In this document: positions 49,501-61,500 of the stretch, one piece after another | Position numbering within the stretch: position 1 is the stretch's first letter | How the letters are laid out: every line of letters begins with the position of its first letter | Assembly (NCBI GenBank): GCA_905183005.1 | Contig: CAJJDO010000053.1 | Coordinates: 378,165-442,164, forward strand | DNA from: Paramecium pentaurelia | Lineage: Eukaryota > Ciliophora > Oligohymenophorea > Peniculida > Parameciidae | Length of the DNA stretch: 64,000 nt | Direction: 5' to 3' | Notes under the pieces: generated by a model | Told to the model about the DNA's origin: nothing | The model's database searches: none | What the model saw: the letters and a program-made list of their open reading frames with translations, nothing else | Translations under genes and position numbers: made by a program

Positions 49501-51274
49501 TGAATGCTTTACTTAATTTTGCTAAATAGAAGGATATTTAATTAAGATCTGTTTCATTAGGTTAAGGATAAGGTGTAATTGCAGAAAAAGAAATCGAAGA
49601 TGCAAAATAATCAGGAACATGGGTGATATTATAAAATTGTCATTTATATCCATCATGGATGCCAAAATTAGAAAAGATTATAGAGGATATATAAACATAG
49701 AAAATGCATAATCATTTTAGACTTTGGTTAACTAGTTATCCTAGTGAAGATTTACCTGCATCTATTGTTTAAAGTAGTGTGAAAATGACAAATGAACCTC
49801 CAACTGGTATAAAATCGAATCTATAAGTCAGTTATTCTAGTGCTCTTTATTAATAATTAGATTATTCAAATAAGAAATTATCTAAATTATTTTATGCATT
49901 ATCATTTTTCCATGCTATATTATAAGAACGTAGAAATTATGGACCTATTGGATTTAATATCTATTATGATTTTAATCAATCTGATCTATTTATATCAATA
50001 AGGTAATTATAATAAATGGCTGCTGATGTCTCCATTCCTTTCTATGCATTACATTATTTAATTGGAGAATGTAACTATGGAGGTAGAGTGACTGATGAAA
50101 GAGATAGAAGAGTTGTGAGAGCACTTTTAGATGAATATTTAAATGAAAAAGTCACATAAGATACTTTCTAAATTCAAGATTTTCCAATCATTGAAGGTTT
50201 ATCATATGAAGAATATTTGAATCAATTGAATAATCTACCATTAGTTTAACCTACTCATCTTTTTGGATTCCATCCAAATGCTGAAATAATGAAAGATTAA
50301 TAATATACAGATGAGATTTTAAGAAAATTATAATAAACTTTAGGATCCTCATATACTGATGGTTAATAAAATGATGAATCTAAAAAAGCAGATAATGTTC
50401 TTAAATAATTATGTGAAGAGTACCTTGCCAATTTCCCAAGAAAATTTGATATGGAAATTGCTAATGCTAAATATCCTCATGATTATAAGAACTCTTTTAA
50501 TACTGTTTTCTAATAAGAAATAACAAGATTTAATAAATTAATCTCAATAATTTAGTAATCATTTATTGATACATTAAATGCAATTAAAGGTTTAACAGCA
50601 ATGTCTGATTAATTGGAGAAAATTACTCAATCATTTCTTATTGGAGCAGTACCAGAATAATGGAAAAAATATAGTTATCCTTCATTAAAACCACTTGCTT
50701 CTTATTTATAGGATTTCTTTAGAAGAATTAGATATTTCCAAAATTGGCTAGATAAATAAATTCCATATGTCCATTGGATCTCAGGTTTCTTCTTTACTCA
50801 ATCTTTCCTTACTGCTGTTTTATAAAATCATGCCAGAAAATACTCTATTGCAATAGACAAATTAGATTTTGATTTCTAATTTCTTGAAGAACCACAACCT
50901 AATTTTGAAATCAATCAATTACCTAGACAAGTTAATGGTAATCTTATATTTCTTATATTATAGATGGCACTCTTATTTTTGGTCTCTTTTTAGAAGGATG
51001 CAAATGGGATTATGGTAGAGAAATGATTGTAGAATCTAATCCAAAAGTACTTACAACTCTAGCACCTATTATATGGCTCAAACCAATATAAGGGGAGTTA
51101 GAAACAAAAAACTAATATGTTTGCCCAATTTACAAGACAGCAGAAAGAAGAGGAGTATTGTCAACTACTGGGCATTCTACTAATTTTATTATGAATGTCA
51201 ATATGCCAACTGAATAATCATAACATCATTGGGTCAAGAGAGGTGTAGCTATGCTTTGTTAACTATCAGACTGA
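37565..51274 (+). CDS. Axonemal inner-arm dynein heavy chain, about 4545 aa
   Basis: Two introns near the start (20 and 26 nt) and one near the end (50938-50963) give 4546 codons. Order: N-terminal tail, linker, AAA1 with GPAGTGKTESTKDLAKA (about residue 1870), AAA2 GQTMSGKTSC (about 2150), AAA3 GPSGVGKT (about 2500), AAA4 GLGGSGRQS (about 2865), stalk coiled coil with microtubule-binding tip (about 3090-3650), AAA5-6 and a C-terminal domain (KVLTTLAPIIWLKP). AAA1 context NEYLGIGSRLVITPLTDRCY and the tail resemble single-headed inner-arm chains of the DNAH3/7/12 group. It drives ciliary bending by ATP-powered sliding of doublet microtubules. Standard-code ORFs inside it are fragments of this chain. 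Confidence 0.95.
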
Positions 51275-51494
51275 TTGAATAAACTCATTTAATTAGATAT
51301 ATATATAAATAAAATTACATATTATTTAATTTATCTAATAAATCTTATTTTTTAATCAATTTCAATTATAACAAAAATACAGTGATTACTCTCTAAAATT
51401 AAATTTAGATATATCTTACATCATAAATTAAATTGTCAGCATAATTAATGTCCTATTTAATTATTATAAATATAATCTAAAAATTTAAATTATC

Positions 51495-52025
51495 ATGTCA
51501 GCTAATTCTTTTAAGCAAACCTAAGCTTAAATTAATACTCAACCACCACCAAAACCATTTTCTTACATACCAGATAGTCCAACTATTAAACCTGAGAAAA
51601 AAGGGGAATAAGAATTTATAAAATTAAGCTTAAACAAATAAAGTAGTACTCAATCAGATGTAGAAAATATTGCTAATTCTTATTTAACCACTAATGAAAA
51701 AAATAATCTCTCATTTGCTCTACAAAAAAAATTTCCAATGGTTTCAAATTTTACTATTAATCATAATGTTGAAAAGTATGAATATGAAAAACCAATCAAA
51801 ATTTAATAACCATCTAAGATTTATTGTAAATTTTGCAATACTAGGAAACCAACTTAGATTTTACTAAAAAATGGATTAAATACGTACATCCTTGCATGTA
51901 TTTTATTCTTTTTATTTCTCCCTTTATTTTGGGTTCCTCTGATATCCAATAAATGTAAAGATTAAGTAGAAATCTGTGTTGTTTGTAATCGTTACGCAAA
52001 CTTTATTCCATTTAGATTATTGTGA
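51495..52025 (+). CDS. LITAF-domain protein, copy 3, 176 aa
   Basis: An intronless frame of 177 codons. A Pro/Gln/Ser-rich N-terminus (INTQPPPKPFSYIPDSPTI) is followed by a LITAF-like domain: CKFC, a hydrophobic insert (LACILFFLFLPLFWVPLI), a conserved CKD and the knuckle CVVC. It differs from the two copies near 33 kb in lacking the Tyr/Gly repeats and the intron, so it is an older paralogue. Likely an endosomal membrane-associated protein by family. Confidence 0.7.
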
Positions 52026-52526
52026 ATATAGATTATAGTATTATTGATTATTCTAAAACATAAATTACTAGTGAAGAAATATATAATATATATTGATTCA
52101 AATTATTCATACTTATATATATATGAATTCATTCTTTTAAAACATAAAAATATATCACAATTTAACTTTGAGATTATTGTTTTAAGATTGTCAATTATAA
52201 ATGAAATTTAAATTATAATGCAATATCAATTATACAATTTAAGGTTCAGCAGAATCATTATACTTTTGTATATCTTTTGAGATAACCAAAACTATAATTT
52301 TTATAGCTTTAAATACTGTATTTATATAATTTATATTATAATTAAAAATCTTTCTTAAAAAATTTTACAATCAAAGATTATTAATTATTAAATCAATTAA
52401 AAAAATAAAATTTAATAACAAAATTTCTTATAAATGCTTAAAATTATTCTAATAATTTTATTATTATATATTATTTCATTTTAAATTGATGATATTAAAT
52501 TTATACAGATGAGATAAATAATATTT
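52026..52526. other. Intergenic, nothing recognised
   Basis: About 500 bp of very AT-rich DNA between two convergent genes. Confidence 0.45.
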
Positions 52527-54551
52527 TCAGTTATTTTCTTTTTAATCTATTACATTTATATAAGTAGTTCCATATAAATTTATTGTAGTAATCTAAGGAT
52601 CTACAAGCCTTGATTTTTTATGAATACTCAAATTTGATAAATCTTTAGATAATTCTCTTGAATCATCTTTTGATATTGAATCTAAATTAATTTTATTTAT
52701 ACTTAGATTCCTATAAATTGATTGATGTTTTAAAGGTGATCTAACAGGTGAAGTTCCAAAAATACTGCTTGTAGGAGATCTTTCTCTTGGTGATAATCTC
52801 TATTTAATATGAGATATATTTGCAAATCTATGTCTATCTTCAGCTGTCTATTATGTTATGGATGACTTCTTTTTAATTTAAGAATTATTAGTAGAAGATG
52901 AAAATGAAATAGGATAAGATTGTTCTGAGTCTCCACTTGTTGTATATTATGATTAATTTTTTTATAATTTATTTGATTCTATTATAGCTTTCTATTAGGC
53001 AATGAGTAAATCTTTTTAAACTAATTCTTATTATGATTTCTCTTAATCTGATTTTAGATCTAAAATTTATTTAGAAAGATCTGCAAATCTTTATTTCCAA
53101 TAATTTATAGTCGATTATTATTCTTCTGTAATTTAAAGAAGTAAAGATTTAAGTATTTATTTTTATTATAGATTTGTTTTTAGAGCAATCTACAATTATT
53201 TTTCAATTATTTGATTTTCTTTTTATGCTGCTAATAATTTCATATATGCTTCACCCTCTTAATTGATTTCTTAAGTTTCTTCAATTTTTAATGAATTTGT
53301 TTAAATTTATGATTAAATTTCCATAATTGAATTATTTATTTCAAAGTATTCTTCTACATTTGAGTAGATATCATTATAAATTTTAGTTAAATAGATAGAT
53401 TTAGAAGTAGAATCCTCTAATTGTTATGATTCATTTGTAGGAGATAGATCTTCTGATTTTGGATTTTGTTGAATAGATGTGATTTCTTTCTGAACTTATC
53501 TCTTAATTTATGTAGCTCTTTAAGAATAAGTCAAAGTATTCAAAATTTCATCATATGATTACTTATTCTATTATACACAAGCTATCATAATAGTTTTAGT
53601 GTTTCCACCTAAAGAGTCTTATAAGAGTCTAGTAAGCTTGGAATTTCTGTATGGAATATGCTAATTTTTCTTTGTTTTATCTGATAACATTGTTAGACAA
53701 TGACTCAAGGCCAATAAGGATTTGTTTATATTAGAGCCTTCTTATTAATTTTTTGACTTCTATTCCAAATAGACTTTCTCAGAACCTGCCAAATCTACAA
53801 TATACAATTTTGGAGTTAGTATTTAACTAAAGATTATTATAACATTATTACTTGTCAATCTTATAGGATAAGTTTACCTAAATTACAGCATGTGATCTTG
53901 AAGATGAAACATTATAAATAGTTTAAGCTAGACTTCTATTTTGATTCCCAAGATTCAAAATTTCTTTCACTTCTTCACAATTCTTACAAACCATCTACTA
54001 TACTCCAGATATACATTATCCTTTTTAACTATCCTACATAATTACTAATGATTTTTAATTAGTATTTAATAGATCTCTTATAGTTTCATTATATATCTCA
54101 ATAAAACTCACTTCTACTAATGCATTTGGATAAGAACTAACTAAAATTTCTTAAATACCTTGTTTTTTCAACTAAATAATTTAAACATTAGAATGCAAGT
54201 CCTTCATCCTTTTCATTACCAAAAATAGTATGTGTCTTCCCAGATCCTGTTATACCATAGGCCAAAATAGTTGTGTTATAGCCTTCAAGAAAATAATTTA
54301 TATTATGCTATCACTTTAGATAAACTAAAAATACTTAGAGAATCTCAGAAAAGATTTAAGCATTGTTTTCGTTATTAAATATACGATCGAAATGAAACTC
54401 TTTATTATTTCTACCCTATTTGGTAATCACAATTCTCTTTTCATCCAAGTCTTATATAAGAGTGTCTTGACTAGCAATTGTACAATTATTACCTATTATC
54501 AAACAAGGGCTTCACTCTAAGATATACTTAAAAGGGTGTATTATTAGACAT
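52527..54551 (-). CDS. Kinesin motor protein, 640 aa
   Basis: Four introns (22, 27, 28 and 25 nt) give 641 codons. The motor domain is N-terminal: FQVYLRVKPLFDN, P-loop AYGITGSGKTHTIFG near residue 85, VEVSFIEIYNETIRDLLN, switch I NVSSSRSHAVIQ, switch II YIVDLAGSEK, and YRNSKLTRLLQDSLGGNTKT. It is followed by a Gln-rich coiled coil and a Ser-rich basic tail (HRFANISHIKQRLSPRERSP). An N-kinesin, so probably plus-end directed. The neck and tail do not let me name a class with confidence. A plus-end motor could serve the ciliary or cortical microtubules so abundant in ciliates. Confidence 0.9.
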
Positions 54552-54894
54552 TTAATTAGCAGTTAAATATTAAATTTATTTTAATACATAATATAACTAG
54601 TATTTAAAGTAGTTATATTCATGCAGAACACTGTTGCTTCTAAAACAACTCAATAACTGAGTAAGATCAATTTGTAAGTATTACCAACAATATTAAATGT
54701 TCTAAAAGTTTATTACTTATTCATTATAATATTAATTATAAAAAATTTAAATTAATCAACAATTATCAAAAATAATATCTTAAAAAATGAATTAATAAAT
54801 TAAAAAACTTATATATTTCAACTTAAAACTTTTATTCAAAAAGGATTTTGCATATGCATAAAAACAATAACATATTGTGTCATGTCAATATATC
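54552..54894. other. Intergenic
   Basis: About 340 bp upstream of the kinesin gene; AT-rich, with no convincing frame. Confidence 0.35.
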
Positions 54895-55362
54895 TCATTC
54901 ATAATTTCGTAAGTAGATTTTATTTAATAAATAATTAATTCTATGTATCAACAGTAAAGTTTCTAAGTTTAGTCTATCAATCTCATTTCTAAAAAAGAAA
55001 ATAATAATTTTATGTTGGTTATCAAATCCAATATAATTAGATTTGTGATTTCTATTAAACACTATTTAAAATCTAATACATCTAATAATGTTATTGCAAC
55101 CATCTATAAATTAATTTATGAATATTCTATTATAATAGACATCAATCAATAATTGAATTAATAGAGTTATCAAATTATAAGTAATTTAATTAATGAAATA
55201 AATAGAATGTAACTAATATTAATTAATATTATATCCAAAACTTAAAAATTCAAAAAAGAAACAACTATTAGATTTCTAAAAAAGGATTTATATAAACCAT
55301 TTGAATAAATTGTCTTCCAAATCTCTATTTTTTTATTTATTTATTATCTTTAATTTCATCAT
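54895..55362 (-). CDS. Unknown protein, about 140-155 aa
   Basis: A table-6 frame open for 156 codons from ATG 55362 to TGA 54895-54897. Two possible introns (22 and 29 nt, together a multiple of three) could be removed from its first half without changing the frame. The product has hydrophobic helices (NLITLLIQLLIDVYYNRIF) and a C-terminal half with NEIDRLNLETLLLIHR. No family recognised. In DNA this AT-rich a frame of that length could arise by chance, so confidence is moderate. Confidence 0.4.
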
Positions 55363-55427
55363 CAATACTCATTCCTTTATGTTTATGAAGTAATCAACTC
55401 CAGTTTATTATTGTTAAAAGCCTATTT

Positions 55428-55807
55428 TCATCTTTTGGGTGCTAAATAAGGATTAATATTCTTTCTAAATTATTCTTCTTGAATACGATCTTTTCCAACC
55501 TTCATGGCTAAATTCAAATATATTTTATTATCAATTTTTATTGTCCCTAAGAAACAAAGGAGAAGTAATATTACCATCAACATTTTCAGAAAATAATTAT
55601 TTATCTTTAATTACAAACTTTTCAGTAGAGTTTGAATATTTCGCAAGAACTTCTCCATAAATAAGAATATGGATTTATACAAAATTATTTGATTTAATAG
55701 TCGATTATTGAAATTTGAATTGTTAAAAAAGATTAAATAAATATTTTGAATAGATTTGAAGATTAAAGTATAAAAAAACTAATAAAACAAAATGTAAGTA
55801 AAATCAT
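55428..55807 (-). CDS. Possible secreted or membrane protein, about 100 aa
   Basis: ATG 55807 begins a hydrophobic leader (MILLTFCFISFFIL) like a signal peptide. Two 28-nt introns then link to a well-formed C-terminal part, KYSNSTEKFVIKDKQLFSEN and YLNLAMKVGKDRIQEEQF, ending APKR. The C-terminal half looks strongly coding. The N-terminal half lies inside the left arm of the inverted repeat, and its splice pattern (intron ending GGAG) is uncertain. No family recognised. Confidence 0.45.
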
Positions 55808-55962
55808 AAAAAATATTAAACGATTATTTTAAATTAACTACTAATAATATAGCTTATTTACTTTTTAATTTTGTAATTTTTTACTTTCATTTTGTTTTAT
55901 TAGCTTGTTTTACTTTAATCTTCAAATCTATTCAAAATATTTATTTAATCTTTTTTAATAAT
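55719..55962. repeat. Long imperfect inverted repeat (hairpin)
   Basis: Left arm about 55719-55804, right arm about 55877-55962, spacer about 72 bp. The cores 55723-55770 and 55911-55958 are perfect reverse complements over 48 nt; outside that the arms match with a few changes and one indel. The left arm carries the 5' end of the small gene read on the minus strand. The right arm is a copy of that 5' end facing the other way, but without the ATG. Confidence 0.85.
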
Positions 55963-56223
55963 CTGGTTGTGATTTAATCTGATAATATAATATAGGCTCT
56001 GATGATTAAAAAATTTGAGTTTCAGGGTTCTTTGATGATTAGTATTTTTTTTTTGATGTTATTAAAGTGCAAAGGGTTTTTATTTACTTCTTATATCTGA
56101 GGAACTATATTTTTTGTCTTTTATTATATTGGTTTTAGTTTAAGAATTACTTTGGATGATATCAAATACTTTGGATGATGTACATGTAGAAACTCCTGAA
56201 ATTACAAATTATTATTTCATATA
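55963..56223. promoter_or_regulatory. Upstream region of the CK1-like kinase
   Basis: About 260 bp between the inverted repeat and the kinase start, containing T-rich runs. The kinase promoter should lie here; no specific element is recognisable. Confidence 0.3.
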
Positions 56224-57946
56224 ATGAATAATTAAAAACTGATCAACAATACATATATAATAAAAAAGAGAATTTCATCTGGTTCTTTTGGAGTTGTATA
56301 TTTAGGACAAGATATTAACACTCGAAATTTTGTGGCAATAAAAGTTGATAAGGAAAAAAAAGAGGAATCTAGTCTTAAAAGAGAAGTAAAAATATAAAAT
56401 TATAATTATACTAGGCAGAAATTTTGAGAAGGCTTTAGCATTTGAAACATATACCAAAATTATATTGGTCAGGAAAGGAAGGAGATTCAACCTATTTAGT
56501 GATTCAATATTTAGGAAGAGATTTAACTCATTATATAAGGACTTATAAAAAATTTTCTTTAAAGTGTGTTCTTAATATTGCAGAACAAATGATAATAATT
56601 TTAGAAAGTTTACATAAACAGTATTGGTATGTGTTTTAATTTAAAGCAATGTTATCCATAGAGATATAAAGCCTGAAAATATATTGGTTGGTAAGGAAGA
56701 TGAAGAAAATCAACTTTTTATTGTAGATTTTGGGATTAGTAAATTCTATAAAGAATAAAATGAATTACATATGTATTATATCTTTGGATAAAACTTAGAT
56801 CTTATAAAGAAAAGCAACCTTTTATAGGAACTACTCGATATGCAAGTAGCAATGCTCATAAAGGATTATCATTGAGTCGAAGAGACGATATGGAATCATT
56901 ATGTTATATGCTAATTTATCTAATAAAAGGTATTGATAAAAAATAATTAAAGGTTAATTGCCATGGCAAAATATTTAATTTACATCAGAAGATGATAAAA
57001 TAAACTAAGTAGGACAATTAAAAATGAATATAGATTCAAATGAATTATGTTAAGGATTACCAATAGAATTTACTAGATATTTAGATTATGTTAAAGGTTT
57101 ACAATTTAAATCAGAACCGAACTATAAATATTGTTTATCGTTGTTCAGAAAAATTTCAAATGAACATAAATATTTATCTAGAAATCTTATTTTTGATTGG
57201 ATAATCTCTTAAAAAACAGATAGAGATGGATCATAAGCAAGTAGTAATCATTTTAATAGCAAACCATCTTTGTAATTATATAAAATAAAACTCTTAGATT
57301 TAAAAAATCGAAAGAAGATCTTTTAGGATCATAATTAAATTAATCAATTGAATAGGAAATGAATCCAGTAATTAAAATGCCTGATAAAAAGAGAACCACT
57401 CTTACACCAGAGATTAATCGCAAAAAAAATAGATTATTATCTATAAGCAGTAATAATGATACTGTTTCAGATAATGATTTCAATAATAGTATAATGATTG
57501 GAATACAACCGAGTATGTTAAGTAGATTAAGCAAGATTTCTTTTAATTCAAACTCAAAGTTTTAGAATAGTAAATCTAACCATTCTATAAATGCAAATAA
57601 AAATCAGTTTGATCATCTAATCTCAATTTCTCCTGATTCAGATTTTGAAAATATTCTCAATGAATATAAACGAAAATCTCAACCAAATCAATCATTCAAT
57701 TAAATACTGAAAGAAGATGATACAACTATTGAATTTTAAAAGATGAATGAAGGAGAAGAAGGAATAGAGAGAAAATATATAGAGCTTAAACTACGTTTTA
57801 TAAGAGCGTATGTAAATTTTGTATACTATGTAGTCGTTTTAAACCTAGACTAAACAATAAGTTAAAATGAATCTTATGAAGTATCAAATTCTCTACTTTA
57901 TAATATTCATTTATTAATATCATATTAAAATTAATAAACTACTTGA
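56224..57946 (+). CDS. CK1-family protein kinase with disordered C-terminal tail, about 532 aa
   Basis: Five introns (29, 20, 26, 23 and 26 nt) give 533 codons. All catalytic elements are present: glycine loop RISSGSFGVVYLG, VAIKVD (catalytic Lys), hinge YLVIQYLGRDL, HRDIKPENIL, DFGISKFY, and RYASSNAHKGLSLSRRDDME, the CK1-specific block replacing APE. The second half is a long Ser/Asn/Lys-rich tail, as often in CK1 proteins. Active Ser/Thr kinase; the targets are unknown. The end is less sure: a 22-nt intron near 57810 would give a different C-terminus. Confidence 0.85.
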
Positions 57947-58454
57947 ATTCTAAAAAAATATTATTTCTTGAAAGATTAATAAGAAAATTTAATTCTTTCT
58001 TTTCTTAAAAATAATTTTTTTTAATTTCATAAATTTTATTAAAAAAGAAATGGAAGTATAATCTTTTTAGATTTATTGTTAAAATAGATTATTAGAAATA
58101 AAGCCTTTAATATATACTATATATTTATCTAATATTGAATAGTATTAATAATAATAATACTAACTTCCTACATTTTATTTTTAGGAATATGAGGATAATT
58201 ATTAGTCAATCTTTCATTTACAATCATATTTTTTTAATTTTTATTAACACTTAAGCAAATAGTTTAGAGATAATCACCAAAATAAAAAACTAAATTTGAT
58301 TTAATGAGTAATAAGTATTATTTAATAATCTTTAGAATCATTCAATAAATAATTATTTTAATCCTAACTAATAGAATATATACCATTTACATTTTTTACT
58401 TTTAGTTTTCTTGAGGCCACTGATAACAAAAAGAATTGTAAATAGTGCAAGCTA
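57947..58454. other. Intergenic before the tRNA
   Basis: About 500 bp of AT-rich sequence with no convincing frame. Confidence 0.4.
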
Positions 58455-58527
58455 GCCTGTTTAGCTCAGTGGTTAGAGCTTTTGCCTTGTAAGCAAAGGG
58501 TCGAGAGTTCAATTCTCTCAACAGGCT
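58455..58527 (+). tRNA. tRNA-Thr (anticodon TGT)
   Basis: A full cloverleaf can be drawn: acceptor GCCTGTT pairing with AACAGGC and discriminator T; D arm GCTC/GAGC; anticodon stem TTTGC/GCAAA around loop CTTGTAA, giving anticodon TGT (reads ACA); T arm GAGAG TTCAATT CTCTC. The acceptor 3' CCA is not encoded, as usual in eukaryotes. No intron. It is clearly more GC-rich than the surrounding DNA. It lies in the gap between the CK1 kinase and the RPGRIP1L-like gene. Confidence 0.95.
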
Positions 58528-58531
58528 GTTA

Positions 58532-58543
58532 TTTTTATTTTTT
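58532..58543 (+). terminator. RNA polymerase III terminator of the tRNA
   Basis: Runs of five and six T begin 5 bases after the tRNA 3' end, the usual Pol III stop signal. Confidence 0.7.
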
Positions 58544-58569
58544 AATTTTTATAAATGAATAATATTTTA

Positions 58570-61500
58570 TCATTCTAGGTATTTGATGAATTCCTTAACA
58601 TCAATAGATCCATCCTCATCTCTGTCTAATGCTTTAAAGATTAGTTCAACATCATCTTTATCAAGATTTCTAATTCTCATCTTTGAGAATACTTCTGCTA
58701 ATTCTGCTTTATTAATTTTCCCATTTGAATCCTTATCAAAAGTTGCAAAAAGTTGTTAAGGAGTATATTTATTTTTAACAGCTCTTGATATTCTATTGAA
58801 AACCTAATATAATATATTATTGAATACTTCTTTAGCTTTACCTATGGCTCTCTCCTATTCTATTTGACTTAAAGAACCAAAGCCTGATCTACTAGTTTAG
58901 CCAAATATATCAGATTGTTATGCACCTCTTAATTTTCCAAGATCTAAAAATTAATTGTAATTTATCATTCCATTTTCTGGTTAAACCACATATAACTAAA
59001 AGTTAAAATTTAATAAATTTACTGTTAAATCATCAATTTCATTTGGAGTGAATCCAACTTTCTATTCTCTAAGAGTTTATTTGAACTATGTCTCAGTTAC
59101 ATAACCAGGCTTTTGAGCTTTAGATTGAAATGCTTATTGAAGAACTCGAGCATTTTTAAAACATATTTCTTCTGCTTTTCGAGCAACCTTTTCTTTATCA
59201 ATTGCTTATTAATTAAATTAATGCTCATTTTTATCTTAATCAAGTGCAGGTTTTACAATTTGTAAAAATTCTGATATACTAATATTGCCATCTCTATTTT
59301 TATCAAATTCCATAAATAACTCATTTAATTCGAAATCATCTACAGGTACCAACTAATATATAGATAAAACTAGATTACAATTTTATTTTTAAATATGCCT
59401 TTTAATTCCACTTTTGATAAATAACCATTTCCATCTTAATCAATATCATTAAATAATTCTGGAATAGTCTTCCTATTCTTTCTCATATAAGTAATAAGAT
59501 AACTAATAACATAATTTTAAATATTTTATTGAGTTGGTTATACTTTAATAATCTATAATCTATTATTATACATATTTAATGTATCTGCAAATTCAGAAAT
59601 GGAAATTCTTCCATCATGATTGATATCAAAAAATGCTATAATTTATCTTATATCATCATCACCATTTTGTAAATTTTTATGAACTCCAAATTATAAAAGA
59701 AACTTTTTCATTTCATTTGCTTCAATAAAACTATTTCTGTTTTCATCCATGAATTCTCTAACCTACATTAAAGTCCATTATCTTGCTTAACCATAATTAA
59801 GAATTGCTGTAATTGCTATATCAATTGGAGATTGAGATATTTAAGTATCTTATATACTTGGAAAATTAGACTATACTCTTTAATTATTGATTTATTGAAA
59901 AGAAGCTTGTGAATATACTTATTATTATTATGAAGTGGGAATCAATTTAAAGAAATTTGTAAATTCCCTAAAATTTATTAATTGATCATTATTAATATCC
60001 ATATAAAATTTTAGAAAATCTCTTAATTAAGCAATTGGTATCAGTAAACTATTTTATTAGAAATATTTTTGTAATTCATCAATAGTTAATTGTCCATCAG
60101 GTTTAACAGAGTCAATTTCCATAAATAATTCTTAAATTGATTTACCATAAGACAGTTTTCTTTTCAATAAATCATAAATAGAATTATGAATCTATTCTAA
60201 TTAAGTTCTTTACAATTACATAGTGTTTTATTACATTAATTAATTTATTGATGACAAATCTTATGTTTGATATTATGATTTAAATCCTGCTTCATACATA
60301 ATACTCTCATTAGATTACAAACGGAAAAACTCTTAAAATTTTTATTGATTTAATGGTTATGGTAATTTAGAATAATAAACTTACATTTCTTAAGGATTCA
60401 TTTTAATATTTAATACATTCTTTAAACCATTAGCAAAATCTTCAAAAGTGATAATTTAATCTTAATCTTTATCAAATACTCTAAAAGCAGTAATGCCCAA
60501 TAATCCTCTAGATCTCATTTCTGAACTTATTTTATGAGTAATATTTTCTTCCCAAGATTCTGCAATCATAGATCTCTATTAATTTAATGTATCTTCATCC
60601 TTTATGTCATACCAAAAGATTTTAACATAAACTGATGCTACTTTATCTCCATCATCATTTTTGACTTCTGCTGCTAAATCAATCATTTGATTTTTAACTA
60701 AAGGAGATAAATCAATTAAACAGAATCCCACTTTATCATTTGATCCTTCTACTAAAGGTTGATTATCATCAATGATATATAATTCTAAAGGCATTCTATT
60801 AAATTAATTGACTACCATTTCATTATATACAATATCATGAACCATTCTATAATCCCATTTTGGATTAGATCCCATTTAAGTATTTGTATGAAAATCTTTA
60901 GTATCAAAATTATAATAAATGAAACAATTAGATTTAGAAGGAAGAGATGTACCTTTTTCAATACATATTACAAGTTTTCTTTTTCTTACTGCAACTATCT
61001 CTTCAGCATCATCAAATTCTTACATCTATAATTAATTTCTTTCTTTTAATAAACGTATAAAATTTGAAATTGGAAATCTCATTCTTGCTTTAAATTCAAC
61101 TATTCCTATCATTTAATTATTGATTCCATGAAAAGTAAGAGATCCACTAATAACTTTACTGATAGTATCATTTTTATTCTCATAAACTAAATCTTTCAAT
61201 TAAATTAATCCTGATCCAATCTTTGTAGGTTCACTACCTTAACTAACATAAAGTTCTAATTTTAAATAATTGCTTTCAAGATATTAAATAAAATTAGCAT
61301 CAGCATCAACTTTAAAACTTATTTATAAATTATAAAAACATGATGTTCCTTCTGATACACTTGTATGTTGTGTTTCATGATCATAGAAATCAATTGTAAC
61401 AAATGTCAATAGACTTCCAAGATCCAAATTTAATTGAGTAGAAGTCTTATATGAAGATACTAATTCAGCAGGTTNAATTACATAGTGTTTTATTACATTA

